The translations under genes and the position numbers were made by a program. The notes below the pieces were generated by a model. It saw only the letters and a list, made by a program, of their open reading frames with translations, was not told the DNA's origin and did no database searches. From contig VGIH01000004.1 in assembly GCA_016867965.1 (NCBI GenBank), positions 1-38,741 of the forward strand: a DNA stretch of 38,741 nucleotides, in the 5' to 3' direction. This document shows, one piece after another, positions 18,968 through 27,491 of this stretch. Each line of letters begins with the position of its first letter. The stretch's first letter is position 1. The stretch comes from Betaproteobacteria bacterium. Its GTDB lineage: Bacteria > Pseudomonadota > Gammaproteobacteria > Burkholderiales > Burkholderiaceae.

Positions 18968-21178
18968 ATGAATGCACCTGTACCAAATTTATCTCGCCGC
19001 CAATTCATTGTCGGATCTAGTGCAGTTTCTGCTGGATTAGCAATCGGTTTGGAGTTCCCAGCCGTGATTGGAAGTGCTCAAGCCTCCACTGCGCAAGCGG
19101 CCATGCCCCCAGAAATCGGGGTCTGGGTGATGATTCAGCCAAATGACACCGTGATTATTCGTGTAGTCCGCTCTGAAATGGGTCAGGGCACCATTACTGG
19201 CTTAGCTCAATTATTAGCCGAGGAGTTGGAGTGCGACTGGAAAAAAATTGCGATTGATTATCCAACGCCCGGAGAGAGCCTAAAACGTAAAGGTGTCTGG
19301 GGATCATTCTCTACTGGCGGTAGCCGAGGAATTCGAACCTCTGAGGATTACGTTCGCAAAGGCGGTGCTACAGCGCGCATTATGTTAGTTCAAGCTGCCG
19401 CTAACCAATGGGGCGTCCCTGCCGCAGAGTGTTTGGTTTCAAACAGCGTTATTACCCATCAAGCTAGCGGTCGATCGACCAGTTTCGGAAAGGTAGCTGC
19501 TGCTGCAGCGAAATTGCCAGTACCGGACGCCAAAACCATTGAGCTGAAAGATCCAAAGCGCTGGAAAGTGATTGGTAAGTCCATGGATCGCATAGATAGC
19601 TTAGCCGATAAGGTTACTGGCAAACAAGTCTATGCAATCGATCTGCAAATGCCTGGCATGCTAGTTGCTACGATTAAAGAATGCCCTGTATTTGGCGGTA
19701 AATTAAAGAGCTTTGATGCCACTAAAGTGGCCAGTATGAAGGGCGTGAAGAAGGTAGTACAGGTCAGTGATACCTCTGTCGCCGTGGTAGCCGATACCTT
19801 CTGGCAGGCGAAGGTCGCCATGAATCAGTTGCCCATTGTTTGGGACGAGGGCGCCAATGCCAATGTTCAACAGGCTGATATTCTGAAGCGTCTTGATGAA
19901 GGATTAAATGCTAACGAGACTTTTGTTGGTAATGCGAATGGCGACTTCAAAAAAGCAGCATCGGACGCCTCAAAGAAAATTGAAGCGAAATTCTTTTATC
20001 CATTCTTAAACCACGCTCCGATGGAGCCCATGAATGCAACTGCGTTGTGGACTGCGGATAAATGCCGTGCCTGGGTCCCCACACAAGATGGTGAGGCATC
20101 TCTTGCAGCCGTGATCGCAGCTTCTGGTCTAACAGCAGATAAATGTGATGTAATCAAAGTTAATCTTGGTGGTGGATTTGGACGACGCGGGGCGTTTCAG
20201 GATTACACAACCCAAGTGGTCAATATTGCAAAACAAATGCCTGGTACCCCCATTAAGCTCATTTGGACGCGTGAAGAGGATATGACCCAGGGTCGTTACC
20301 ATCCCGTCATGATGTGCCGGATGACGGGCACGTTTGATGATAAGAAAAATTTGACCGGTATCCATATGCGCCTCTCAGGGCAATCGATTCTTGCAACTGT
20401 TCGCCCCGCTGTTGTTGCTCAAAATAAAGGCATGGATCCATTAGTTTTCCAAGGTGTGGCAAAGGGTGGAGAGCATGGTATTAGCTATGATTTTCCGAAC
20501 TTGACGATTGACCACGCAATGCGTAACACGCATGTGCCACCCGGTTTCTGGCGAGGCGTCAACATTAACCAAAACGCCATTTTTATGGAATGCTTTATGG
20601 ATGAACTGGCAGAATACGCTGGAATGGATCCCGTTGAATTTAGACGCAAGTATTCAGCAAATTACCCACGAAACTTAGCTGTTCTCAATGCGGTGGCCGA
20701 TCGAATTGGTTGGACAAAACCTGCGCCCGCTGGTGTATTCCGAGGAATAGCGCAGCAAAAATCATTTGGTAGTTTTGTGGCGGCTGCTTGTGAAATCTCG
20801 GTCACCGATGGCAATAAGATCAAGATACATCGGATCGTTGCTGCTACGGATCCTGGTTATGCGGTTAATCCGGCGCAAATTGAGCGTCAGGTTTCTGGAT
20901 CCTTTGTTTATGGCCTCTCGGCATTGTTTGAAGAAGAGTGCACCGTCAAAAATGGGCGCATCGAGCAAACCAATTTTGATACCTTTGGGTCGATTCGTTT
21001 GCGGCAAATGCCAAAAGTAGAAACGATCATTATTCAAGGTGGCGGAAAAGAGTGGGGTGGAATTGGTGAACCCACCATTTCTGTTGCTGCTCCAGCAGTA
21101 CTCAATGCCTATTACCGTGCAACCGGTAAGCGCGTTCGTACCGTACCACTTAAGAATAGCGGTATCACCCTTGTGTAA
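18968..21178 (+). CDS. iorB: Molybdopterin-binding large subunit, isoquinoline 1-oxidoreductase/xanthine dehydrogenase family, Tat-exported
   Basis: Tat signal NLSRRQFIVGSSAVSAGLAIG; NLGGGFGRRGAFQDYTTQ; GKEWGGIGEPTISVAAPAVLNA. Confidence 0.88.
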   Translation: MNAPVPNLSRRQFIVGSSAVSAGLAIGLEFPAVIGSAQASTAQAAMPPEIGVWVMIQPNDTVIIRVVRSEMGQGTITGLAQLLAEELECDWKKIAIDYPTPGESLKRKGVWGSFSTGGSRGIRTSEDYVRKGGATARIMLVQAAANQWGVPAAECLVSNSVITHQASGRSTSFGKVAAAAAKLPVPDAKTIELKDPKRWKVIGKSMDRIDSLADKVTGKQVYAIDLQMPGMLVATIKECPVFGGKLKSFDATKVASMKGVKKVVQVSDTSVAVVADTFWQAKVAMNQLPIVWDEGANANVQQADILKRLDEGLNANETFVGNANGDFKKAASDASKKIEAKFFYPFLNHAPMEPMNATALWTADKCRAWVPTQDGEASLAAVIAASGLTADKCDVIKVNLGGGFGRRGAFQDYTTQVVNIAKQMPGTPIKLIWTREEDMTQGRYHPVMMCRMTGTFDDKKNLTGIHMRLSGQSILATVRPAVVAQNKGMDPLVFQGVAKGGEHGISYDFPNLTIDHAMRNTHVPPGFWRGVNINQNAIFMECFMDELAEYAGMDPVEFRRKYSANYPRNLAVLNAVADRIGWTKPAPAGVFRGIAQQKSFGSFVAAACEISVTDGNKIKIHRIVAATDPGYAVNPAQIERQVSGSFVYGLSALFEEECTVKNGRIEQTNFDTFGSIRLRQMPKVETIIIQGGGKEWGGIGEPTISVAAPAVLNAYYRATGKRVRTVPLKNSGITLV

Positions 21179-21181
21179 TTG

Positions 21182-21619
21182 ATGCGTGTTGGATTTAAGC
21201 TAGTCGTTTGTGCGTTACTAGCTTTTCCACACCCGCTGTATGCACAACTGGTTTGGGATGGCGATGCCATCCCAAATTCATTAAGTGGGCAGCCTGGTGA
21301 TCCCACTCGAGGAAAATCCATTGTCGTAAGTCGTCAAACGGGTTTGTGTATTTTGTGCCACAGCGTGCCATCTACCGAGGAGCGATTTCAGGGAAATTTA
21401 GCACCCGATTTGCGCATCAGTGTAGGCAATTTAAATGCCGCTCAACTTCGTGCGCGTCTAGTCGATGCCTCACGTTCTCAGCCCAACACGATTATGCCGT
21501 CTTACTATAGAATCGATCATCTTCATCGTGTTGCACCATCATTTGAAGGTAAAACGGTATTAAGTGGTCAAGACATTGAGGATGTGGTTGCCTATTTGCT
21601 AACAATTAAAACACCATGA
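21182..21619 (+). CDS. soxX: SoxX-like monohaem cytochrome c
   Basis: Signal peptide; GLCILCH haem site; NTIMPSYYR axial Met region; VVAYLLTIK. Confidence 0.85.
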   Translation: MRVGFKLVVCALLAFPHPLYAQLVWDGDAIPNSLSGQPGDPTRGKSIVVSRQTGLCILCHSVPSTEERFQGNLAPDLRISVGNLNAAQLRARLVDASRSQPNTIMPSYYRIDHLHRVAPSFEGKTVLSGQDIEDVVAYLLTIKTP

Positions 21620-22059
21620 GTTCACGTCGTTTATTTATTTCCTCCATGACGGCCATTTGTCTGAGCCCTTGGCATCGAGCACAAGCATCGACAAGCGATG
21701 CTCAGCAAGTTATTTCAAAAATCATTGGAAATCAGTCGGTCAAAACTGGAAGAATTTATTTTGAGCTTCCGCCTTTGGTTGAGAATGGCAATTTAGTTGC
21801 CGTGAAGTGTGCAGTTCAAAGCCCAATGACCGCCAATGATTACGTGAAAGTTATTCATATGATTGCCGAGGGCAATCCACTACCCAATGTCGTGAGTTGC
21901 TATTTCACACCACTATCAGGGAAGGCGGAGTTTAGTACGCGGATTCGTTTAGCAGATTCGCAGCGAGTGTGGGTCTTAGCTCAAATGAGTAATGGCGAGT
22001 TTTGGCGAACTTCTGCAGACACGGTAGTCACTTTATCTGCTTGTACGGAGATGATATGA
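21616..22059 (+). CDS. soxY: SoxY-like protein with atypical C-terminus
   Basis: Tat-like MSSRRLFISS; IRLADSQRVWVLAQMSNGEFWRTSADTVVTLSACTEMI (no GGCGG); located between soxX and soxZ. Confidence 0.78.
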   Translation: MSSRRLFISSMTAICLSPWHRAQASTSDAQQVISKIIGNQSVKTGRIYFELPPLVENGNLVAVKCAVQSPMTANDYVKVIHMIAEGNPLPNVVSCYFTPLSGKAEFSTRIRLADSQRVWVLAQMSNGEFWRTSADTVVTLSACTEMI

Positions 22060-22385
22060 GTCGCTCTTCACGTGCCGTTGTTACCTTTTCAAACCAAGTA
22101 AAGCGCGGCGAATTATTCTCAATCCGCGCTATTGTTCAACACGATATGGAGTCTGGCTTTCGTCATACAGAACAGGGGGTAAGAGTGCCGCGCGATATTA
22201 TTCGTGAGTTTGTTTGCACTTACAATGGCCGACCGGTATTTCGAGCTGATCTTCATCCAGGAATTGGATCAAACCCGGTTTTTATCTTTGATGCTAAAGC
22301 CGATCAGTCCGGGGTAATTGAATGTAGATGGTCGGGGGATAACGATTATTTAACCGTACTTCAACAGCCAATTACCGTCCTATGA
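22056..22385 (+). CDS. soxZ: SoxZ-like protein
   Basis: MESGFRHTEQGVRVPRDIIREFVCTYNGRPVFRADLHPGIGSNPVFIFDAKADQSGVIECRWSGDND; ATGA overlap with soxY. Confidence 0.88.
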   Translation: MSRSSRAVVTFSNQVKRGELFSIRAIVQHDMESGFRHTEQGVRVPRDIIREFVCTYNGRPVFRADLHPGIGSNPVFIFDAKADQSGVIECRWSGDNDYLTVLQQPITVL

Positions 22386-23140
22386 TTCAAGCGTTTGGTT
22401 CGCTTGCCATCAGTTTTTTTCTTTTCACCCATGCTGCAGTAGCAGATTCTCGCCAATCGGCATATCAGCTCTTATCGCCAACCAATCAAGCGATGCAAAA
22501 TGATATGAATCTAAACCCAGCACTTTTTGCGATCATGGATGGCGAGGCGCTTTGGCAAGAAAAATCACAGGCTAATGGCAAATCGTGCGCCTCATGTCAT
22601 GGGGATGTCAAACATTCGATGCTGGGCGTTTTTGCAACCTTCCCAAAAATCATTCATCAGAAATTACAGAATGTAGAGGGTCAGATCAATGCCTGCCGTA
22701 CTCGCCATCAACATTTAACTGTATTTGCATATGAGAGTAAGCCTATGCTGGCTCTTAGTACGCTGATTGCTTTTCAATCCCGCGGCTTACCTATACAAGC
22801 CGCTTCGATTGGTAGTGTTAAAAATGATTATGAGTCTGGTAAAAATCTATATTTTCAACGCATTGGCCAGCTTAATTTGTCTTGTGCACAGTGTCATGAT
22901 GATCGGGCTGGTTTAAAACTTGGAGGGAGTGTTATTCCGCAGGCGCATCCTACCGGCTACCCCATTTATCGGATTGAGTGGCAGGGAATGGGATCGTTGC
23001 AACGCCGTTTGCGAAACTGCCTATCGGGAGTCCGAGCTGAGCCCTATGCTTATGGATCTAAAGAGTTAGTACAAATTGAGCTCTATTTAATGCATCGTGC
23101 GAATGGCATGATCATAGAAAGCCCAGGAATTCGTCCTTAG
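22382..23140 (+). CDS. soxA: SoxA-like dihaem cytochrome c
   Basis: CASCH and CAQCH haem motifs; conserved RNCLSGVRAEPYAYGSKELVQIELYL with Cys ligand. Confidence 0.88.
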   Translation: MIQAFGSLAISFFLFTHAAVADSRQSAYQLLSPTNQAMQNDMNLNPALFAIMDGEALWQEKSQANGKSCASCHGDVKHSMLGVFATFPKIIHQKLQNVEGQINACRTRHQHLTVFAYESKPMLALSTLIAFQSRGLPIQAASIGSVKNDYESGKNLYFQRIGQLNLSCAQCHDDRAGLKLGGSVIPQAHPTGYPIYRIEWQGMGSLQRRLRNCLSGVRAEPYAYGSKELVQIELYLMHRANGMIIESPGIRP

Positions 23141-24087
23141 GAATCATTCTTTCCGTATTTAACAGCAATTACCTCTGCTATGATGGAAACCGCAATTTCA
23201 GGAGGCGTTAACGCTCCGATGGCTAGACCAACGGGCCCGTGTAGTTGGTTTAATTGTTCTAAAGAAACATTAAATTCGCGGAGTCGATCCTTGCGTTTCT
23301 GCGTATTGGTATGGCTTCCCAATGCCCCAATATAAAACGCCTGAGATTGCAGGGCATCAATTAAGGCTAAATCATCAATCTTAGGATCATGAGTAAGTGC
23401 CACAATCGCAGTGTGCGAATCAATACCTAATTCTTGCATGACATCATCTGGCATTCCTTGAATAAATTGAATTTCATCTGACTTTATTCCTTCAGAGTAC
23501 TCTTCCCGAGGATCAATGACCGTGACATCAAAGTCCGATGTTAAGGCAAAGTGGGCTAAACAAAGCGAGAGTTGGCCGGCACCAATAATTAACATGCGCC
23601 AGCGTGGGCCATAGATAGTCTGCATCATCTCGCTCGAGAATAGAAACTGATCAGAATGACTCCCCACAGTTAAACTCGATTCACCAGTGGATAAATTAAC
23701 CCGACGTAACACAATGGAGCGTTTTCTTATCCTGCCCATGATCTCTTCAAGAATGAAAACTTCGGGACGTGGTTCAACCAAGAGCTGTAACGTTCCTCCA
23801 CAAGGCAGCCCAAAACGAACAGCCTCATCTCTACTAATACCGTATTTGACTAATTCAGGTGTTGTCCGAGTCAAAATCTCACTTTGCACACGCCGAATTA
23901 GATCGTCTTCCACACAGCCTCCGGAGACAGAACCAACGACCTGCCCATCTTCTCGAATCGCGAGCCATGAACCGACTGGGCGGGGAGAGGATCCCCAGGT
24001 TTGAACAACTGTAGCCAACGCTACGCGCTTTCCATCGTGCAGCCAACCAATTGCAGCTTGTAAGACTTGATAATCAGTGCTATTCAT
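23137..24087 (-). CDS. XdhC/CoxI family Mo-cofactor maturation protein
   Basis: TWGSSPRPVGSWLAIREDGQVVGSVSGGCVEDDL; Rossmann-like C-terminal domain (MLIIGAGQLS...). Confidence 0.9.
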   Translation of the reverse strand: MNSTDYQVLQAAIGWLHDGKRVALATVVQTWGSSPRPVGSWLAIREDGQVVGSVSGGCVEDDLIRRVQSEILTRTTPELVKYGISRDEAVRFGLPCGGTLQLLVEPRPEVFILEEIMGRIRKRSIVLRRVNLSTGESSLTVGSHSDQFLFSSEMMQTIYGPRWRMLIIGAGQLSLCLAHFALTSDFDVTVIDPREEYSEGIKSDEIQFIQGMPDDVMQELGIDSHTAIVALTHDPKIDDLALIDALQSQAFYIGALGSHTNTQKRKDRLREFNVSLEQLNQLHGPVGLAIGALTPPEIAVSIIAEVIAVKYGKNDS

Positions 24088-24150
24088 GAATTGGAGTTTA
24101 ATGGTAGTGTTAAATAAAGTTCTAAATTCATCATAAGTTTAATTTGCCAA

Positions 24151-24753
24151 ATGCCCAAAATTGCCATTCTTCTTCTTGCCGCTGGCCAAGGGGCTCGATT
24201 GGGTGGTTACCCCAAAGGACTCTTAATCAAGGACGGGATTCCTTTAATTAGCCGATTTTGGACAGAGGCTACGCAATTAGAACTTTGTGAAGCAATTACT
24301 GTATTAGGTTTTTATGCAGATCGGTTAAAACCATTGGCTGAGCAATATTCCAAAATAGTTATCAATCATCACCCGGAATTAGGCCAATCGTCGTCTGTAC
24401 GAATTGGACTTGAGGCCTTGCAATCAGACTACGAATACCTGTTGATTGGTCTGGTTGATCAACCCCAAATTACTGTAAGTGAGTTACAAACGTTAATGAT
24501 TTATACCAAGAGACTTCGGGGGAAAATTAAAGCAATTATTCCTTGTTATCAGGGGCGACGCGGTAATCCATTATTACTCACACGCAGTGCGGTCAAGGCG
24601 GTTTTGGCAACCCCACACCAAGGATGCCGAGAGTGGCTCGATCACAATCCTGATCATGTTTTATTCATCGACATGCCCCACGAATCATATATTCGAGATG
24701 TCGATACGATGACTGATCTTGAGTATGAGAATCTTTCGATGAGTCATTCATAA
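24151..24753 (+). CDS. Molybdenum cofactor cytidylyltransferase-like NTP transferase (MocA family)
   Basis: ILLLAAGQGARLGGYPKGLL; GLVDQPQITV; CYQGRRGNPLLL. Confidence 0.82.
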   Translation: MPKIAILLLAAGQGARLGGYPKGLLIKDGIPLISRFWTEATQLELCEAITVLGFYADRLKPLAEQYSKIVINHHPELGQSSSVRIGLEALQSDYEYLLIGLVDQPQITVSELQTLMIYTKRLRGKIKAIIPCYQGRRGNPLLLTRSAVKAVLATPHQGCREWLDHNPDHVLFIDMPHESYIRDVDTMTDLEYENLSMSHS

Positions 24754-24757
24754 TTCA

Positions 24758-25390
24758 ATGAAAAAATCACATTTCGCAGACGATGCAGCGCAATTCTGGG
24801 ATAAGCGTTTTTCTCAGCCTGAGTATGTGTTTGGTAAAGAGCCAAATGCATTCTTAAAGAATCAAGTACCAAAGTATATGAAGTCCGGTGACAGTGCCCT
24901 ATGTGTCGCTGATGGTGAAGGGCGCAATAGTGTTTGGTTAGCAAAGCAGGGTATGGCTGTCGAGGCTTTTGACATATCGCCAGTAGCGATAGAAAAAGCA
25001 AAGCAGTTAGCAAAAGACAAACAGGTATCAGTTGCACTCAGTGTTGCTAGCACCCATGATTGGCTATGGAAACCCAATCACTACGATTTGGTTGCAGCTA
25101 TTTTTATTCAGTTTGCTACCCCGAATATGCGAGTCGACCTTTTTGCCCAAATACGCGATTCCTTAAAATCTGGCGGATATCTAATCCTTCAAGGCTATAC
25201 GCCAAAGCAATTGGATTACAAGACGGGTGGCCCACCCAGTATTGATCATCTCTACACCACTGAGTTAATTCAGGACCTCTTAAAAGGTATGCAAATCTGC
25301 GATTGGCAAGAGTATGAAGCAGAAATCCATGAGGGTGATGGGCATCATGGCATGTCTGCTTTAATGGGTGTAGTTGCTCGCAAGCTCTAG
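24758..25390 (+). CDS. Class I SAM-dependent methyltransferase
   Basis: FWDKRFSQPEYVFGKEPNAFL; CVADGEGRNSVWLAKQG. Confidence 0.85.
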   Translation: MKKSHFADDAAQFWDKRFSQPEYVFGKEPNAFLKNQVPKYMKSGDSALCVADGEGRNSVWLAKQGMAVEAFDISPVAIEKAKQLAKDKQVSVALSVASTHDWLWKPNHYDLVAAIFIQFATPNMRVDLFAQIRDSLKSGGYLILQGYTPKQLDYKTGGPPSIDHLYTTELIQDLLKGMQICDWQEYEAEIHEGDGHHGMSALMGVVARKL

Positions 25391-25436
25391 TTTCTAAGTT
25401 CAGATTCGGAGAATCTAGGCAGATAATTGATGCAAC

Positions 25437-25835
25437 TTAGAAGTTATCCTTAATTTCAAAAACTTCGGTACCAACTGAAAAACAGTCAGGATAGACATCA
25501 GGCTTTTCAGAGCGAATTAAAACCGCACTGACCTTTGAGTTTAAAAGTAATGCCCGGGCTAAATCATCGCAGAGAGTTTCCTGCAAATGGATATGACCAG
25601 CGGAAACCCGCTTACGAATAGTTTCTCGAATAAAGTCATAATCAACTACTTCCTCGAGTAAATCATGCTTTGGTGTATTGATTTCTAGGGGAATATAAAG
25701 ATCAATATTCAGGATAACGCGTTGTTCAGCAGTTTTTTCATAATCATGGACGCCAATATTGATGTTTATCTCATAGTCATGCAAGAACAAACGTCGACAA
25801 TGAATAAGACTCGGATGATAGAGTTGGGCTGACAT
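25437..25835 (-). CDS. Dihydroneopterin aldolase-like (FolB family)
   Basis: LFLHDYEININIGVHDYEKTAEQRVILNIDLYIPL; VVDYDFIRETI; LQETLCDDLARALL. Confidence 0.85.
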   Translation of the reverse strand: MSAQLYHPSLIHCRRLFLHDYEININIGVHDYEKTAEQRVILNIDLYIPLEINTPKHDLLEEVVDYDFIRETIRKRVSAGHIHLQETLCDDLARALLLNSKVSAVLIRSEKPDVYPDCFSVGTEVFEIKDNF

Positions 25836-25901
25836 AAATTTAAATTACAGAATAAACAGCAAAAGCCATAAGATGACTGCTGCTGTTTGTTGGGTGATTA
25901 A

Positions 25902-26837
25902 TTAAGAGATACGTTGATAGTATAGATTTTGAGGGTGGTTGGCCTCAGCAAAAAACATCCACCGCTCGCTCATTAGGCCACAGTAATGAATTAAAAGTAC
26001 GGCCGGAATCAGGCCATAGGAAGATGATTGTGCGGCATAAATTAAAAGAAGAATTGGAATCAGATAGGCGCCGAAAAAAATAATCTTTCGTAAATTACTC
26101 AATACAGTTTCCGTTTGATTGTGAAAGAATTCACGGGTATTAAAACTGCCACCCATTAGCCCCATAGACGTTTGCCGAATTGATACTTGACGAATGCCAA
26201 TGGCTGAGTTGAGAGTTGATTTTGGCCTTAAATTCTTATTGCGTTTCCAAATCGTTAATTTAATCGTTAAGCAAACAAATAGTAGCAAGATGCCTAAATG
26301 ACAAATTAATTGAAAGCTTGGTTGCAAGATCGTATCAGGCCAAAATAACAGTAAGGATCCAAGAAGCAACCATCCGGAGGTTAATCCCAGCGCAATGAAA
26401 TTAACCATGGTGAGTGGATGTGCCCACTCTTGGATGAATCGAATGCATTGATAAATTTGGGCTGTGCATACCCATAAAGCAATCGACAAGAGAATCAGAA
26501 TAGGCCAAATGAGATTATTTGACTGGTTTGTGATTGAAAAAAACCATGCTAATGCAGCAGCAGCCATAAATAGAGGAAGAACAATTACTTCGCGGGAAAG
26601 CCACGACGTTCTCCACATATGAGCGGCACGCCACGCTCTTTCAGGGTGGCCGAGATGAAAAAAAGATGCAATTAAACTCAATCCCAATAAAACAATGCCG
26701 AAAGGCAGGGCTAAGAAACCTAAAAAATCATTTGGTAATGCATTGCCAATTAATTTTAGTGTTGCAATAAAAAATATTAGGCCCTGAGCCATTCCCGCTA
26801 ACGTAGTAAAAAAAACTAAGGAAAAATTGGGTTGCAT
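25902..26837 (-). CDS. soeC: SoeC/DmsC-type membrane anchor subunit
   Basis: Polytopic; FFHLGHPERAWRAAHMWRTSWLSREVIVLPLF. Confidence 0.8.
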   Translation of the reverse strand: MQPNFSLVFFTTLAGMAQGLIFFIATLKLIGNALPNDFLGFLALPFGIVLLGLSLIASFFHLGHPERAWRAAHMWRTSWLSREVIVLPLFMAAAALAWFFSITNQSNNLIWPILILLSIALWVCTAQIYQCIRFIQEWAHPLTMVNFIALGLTSGWLLLGSLLLFWPDTILQPSFQLICHLGILLLFVCLTIKLTIWKRNKNLRPKSTLNSAIGIRQVSIRQTSMGLMGGSFNTREFFHNQTETVLSNLRKIIFFGAYLIPILLLIYAAQSSSYGLIPAVLLIHYCGLMSERWMFFAEANHPQNLYYQRIS

Positions 26838-27490
26838 TAATTCTCTTCCTTCACAGCAGCTATGGTTTCAGTAATGGAGCGGGGTAGATAGTGGTTGGCG
26901 GGGATCGTTTCCCATTCAGGCATGAGGGCATAGCCACCACGGTTAGCGATTGTTTTACTGGCCTCTGACTCTGGGTCATGTACATCGCCAAAGATTCGTG
27001 CGCTGGTTGGGCAGGCCATAACGCAGGCGGGCTTGCGTTCTGCCTCGGGTAAGGTTTCGCTGTAAATACGATCAACACATAAGGTGCATTTGGTCATAAC
27101 CTGACGTTCTTCATCCAACTCGCGGGCGCCATAAGGACATGCCCAGGAACAATATTTACACCCAATGCACTTGTCGTAGTCGACTAAGACGATCCCGTCT
27201 TCAGCGCGTTTGTAACTGGCACCGGTAGGGCATACCGGCACACAAGGAGGCTCCTCACAATGCAAACATGACTTGGGAAAGTGGATGGTTTGGGTATTTG
27301 GAAAAGAACCCGTTTCATAGGTCTGAACACGATTGAAGAAGGTTCCAGTCGGATTTTCGCCATACGCATGTAAATCAGTGAGTGGTCCGGCAGACCCTTG
27401 TGTATTCCATTCTTTACATGATGTGACGCAGGCATGGCAGCCTACGCAAACATTCAAATCAATAACAAGGGCAAGTTGTTTATTTTTCAT
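26837..27490 (-). CDS. soeB: SoeB-type 4Fe-4S ferredoxin subunit
   Basis: Four Cys clusters (CVGCHACVTSC, CLHCEEPPCVPVCP, CIGCKYCSWACP, CTLCVDRI...); start reassigned from 27514 to MKNKQLALVIDL. Confidence 0.85.
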   Translation of the reverse strand: MKNKQLALVIDLNVCVGCHACVTSCKEWNTQGSAGPLTDLHAYGENPTGTFFNRVQTYETGSFPNTQTIHFPKSCLHCEEPPCVPVCPTGASYKRAEDGIVLVDYDKCIGCKYCSWACPYGARELDEERQVMTKCTLCVDRIYSETLPEAERKPACVMACPTSARIFGDVHDPESEASKTIANRGGYALMPEWETIPANHYLPRSITETIAAVKEEN

Positions 27491-27491
27491 C

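Noticed and set aside
23687-24004. 105-aa plus-strand ORF inside xdhC
   Set aside because: Antisense shadow ORF of a clear XdhC coding sequence.
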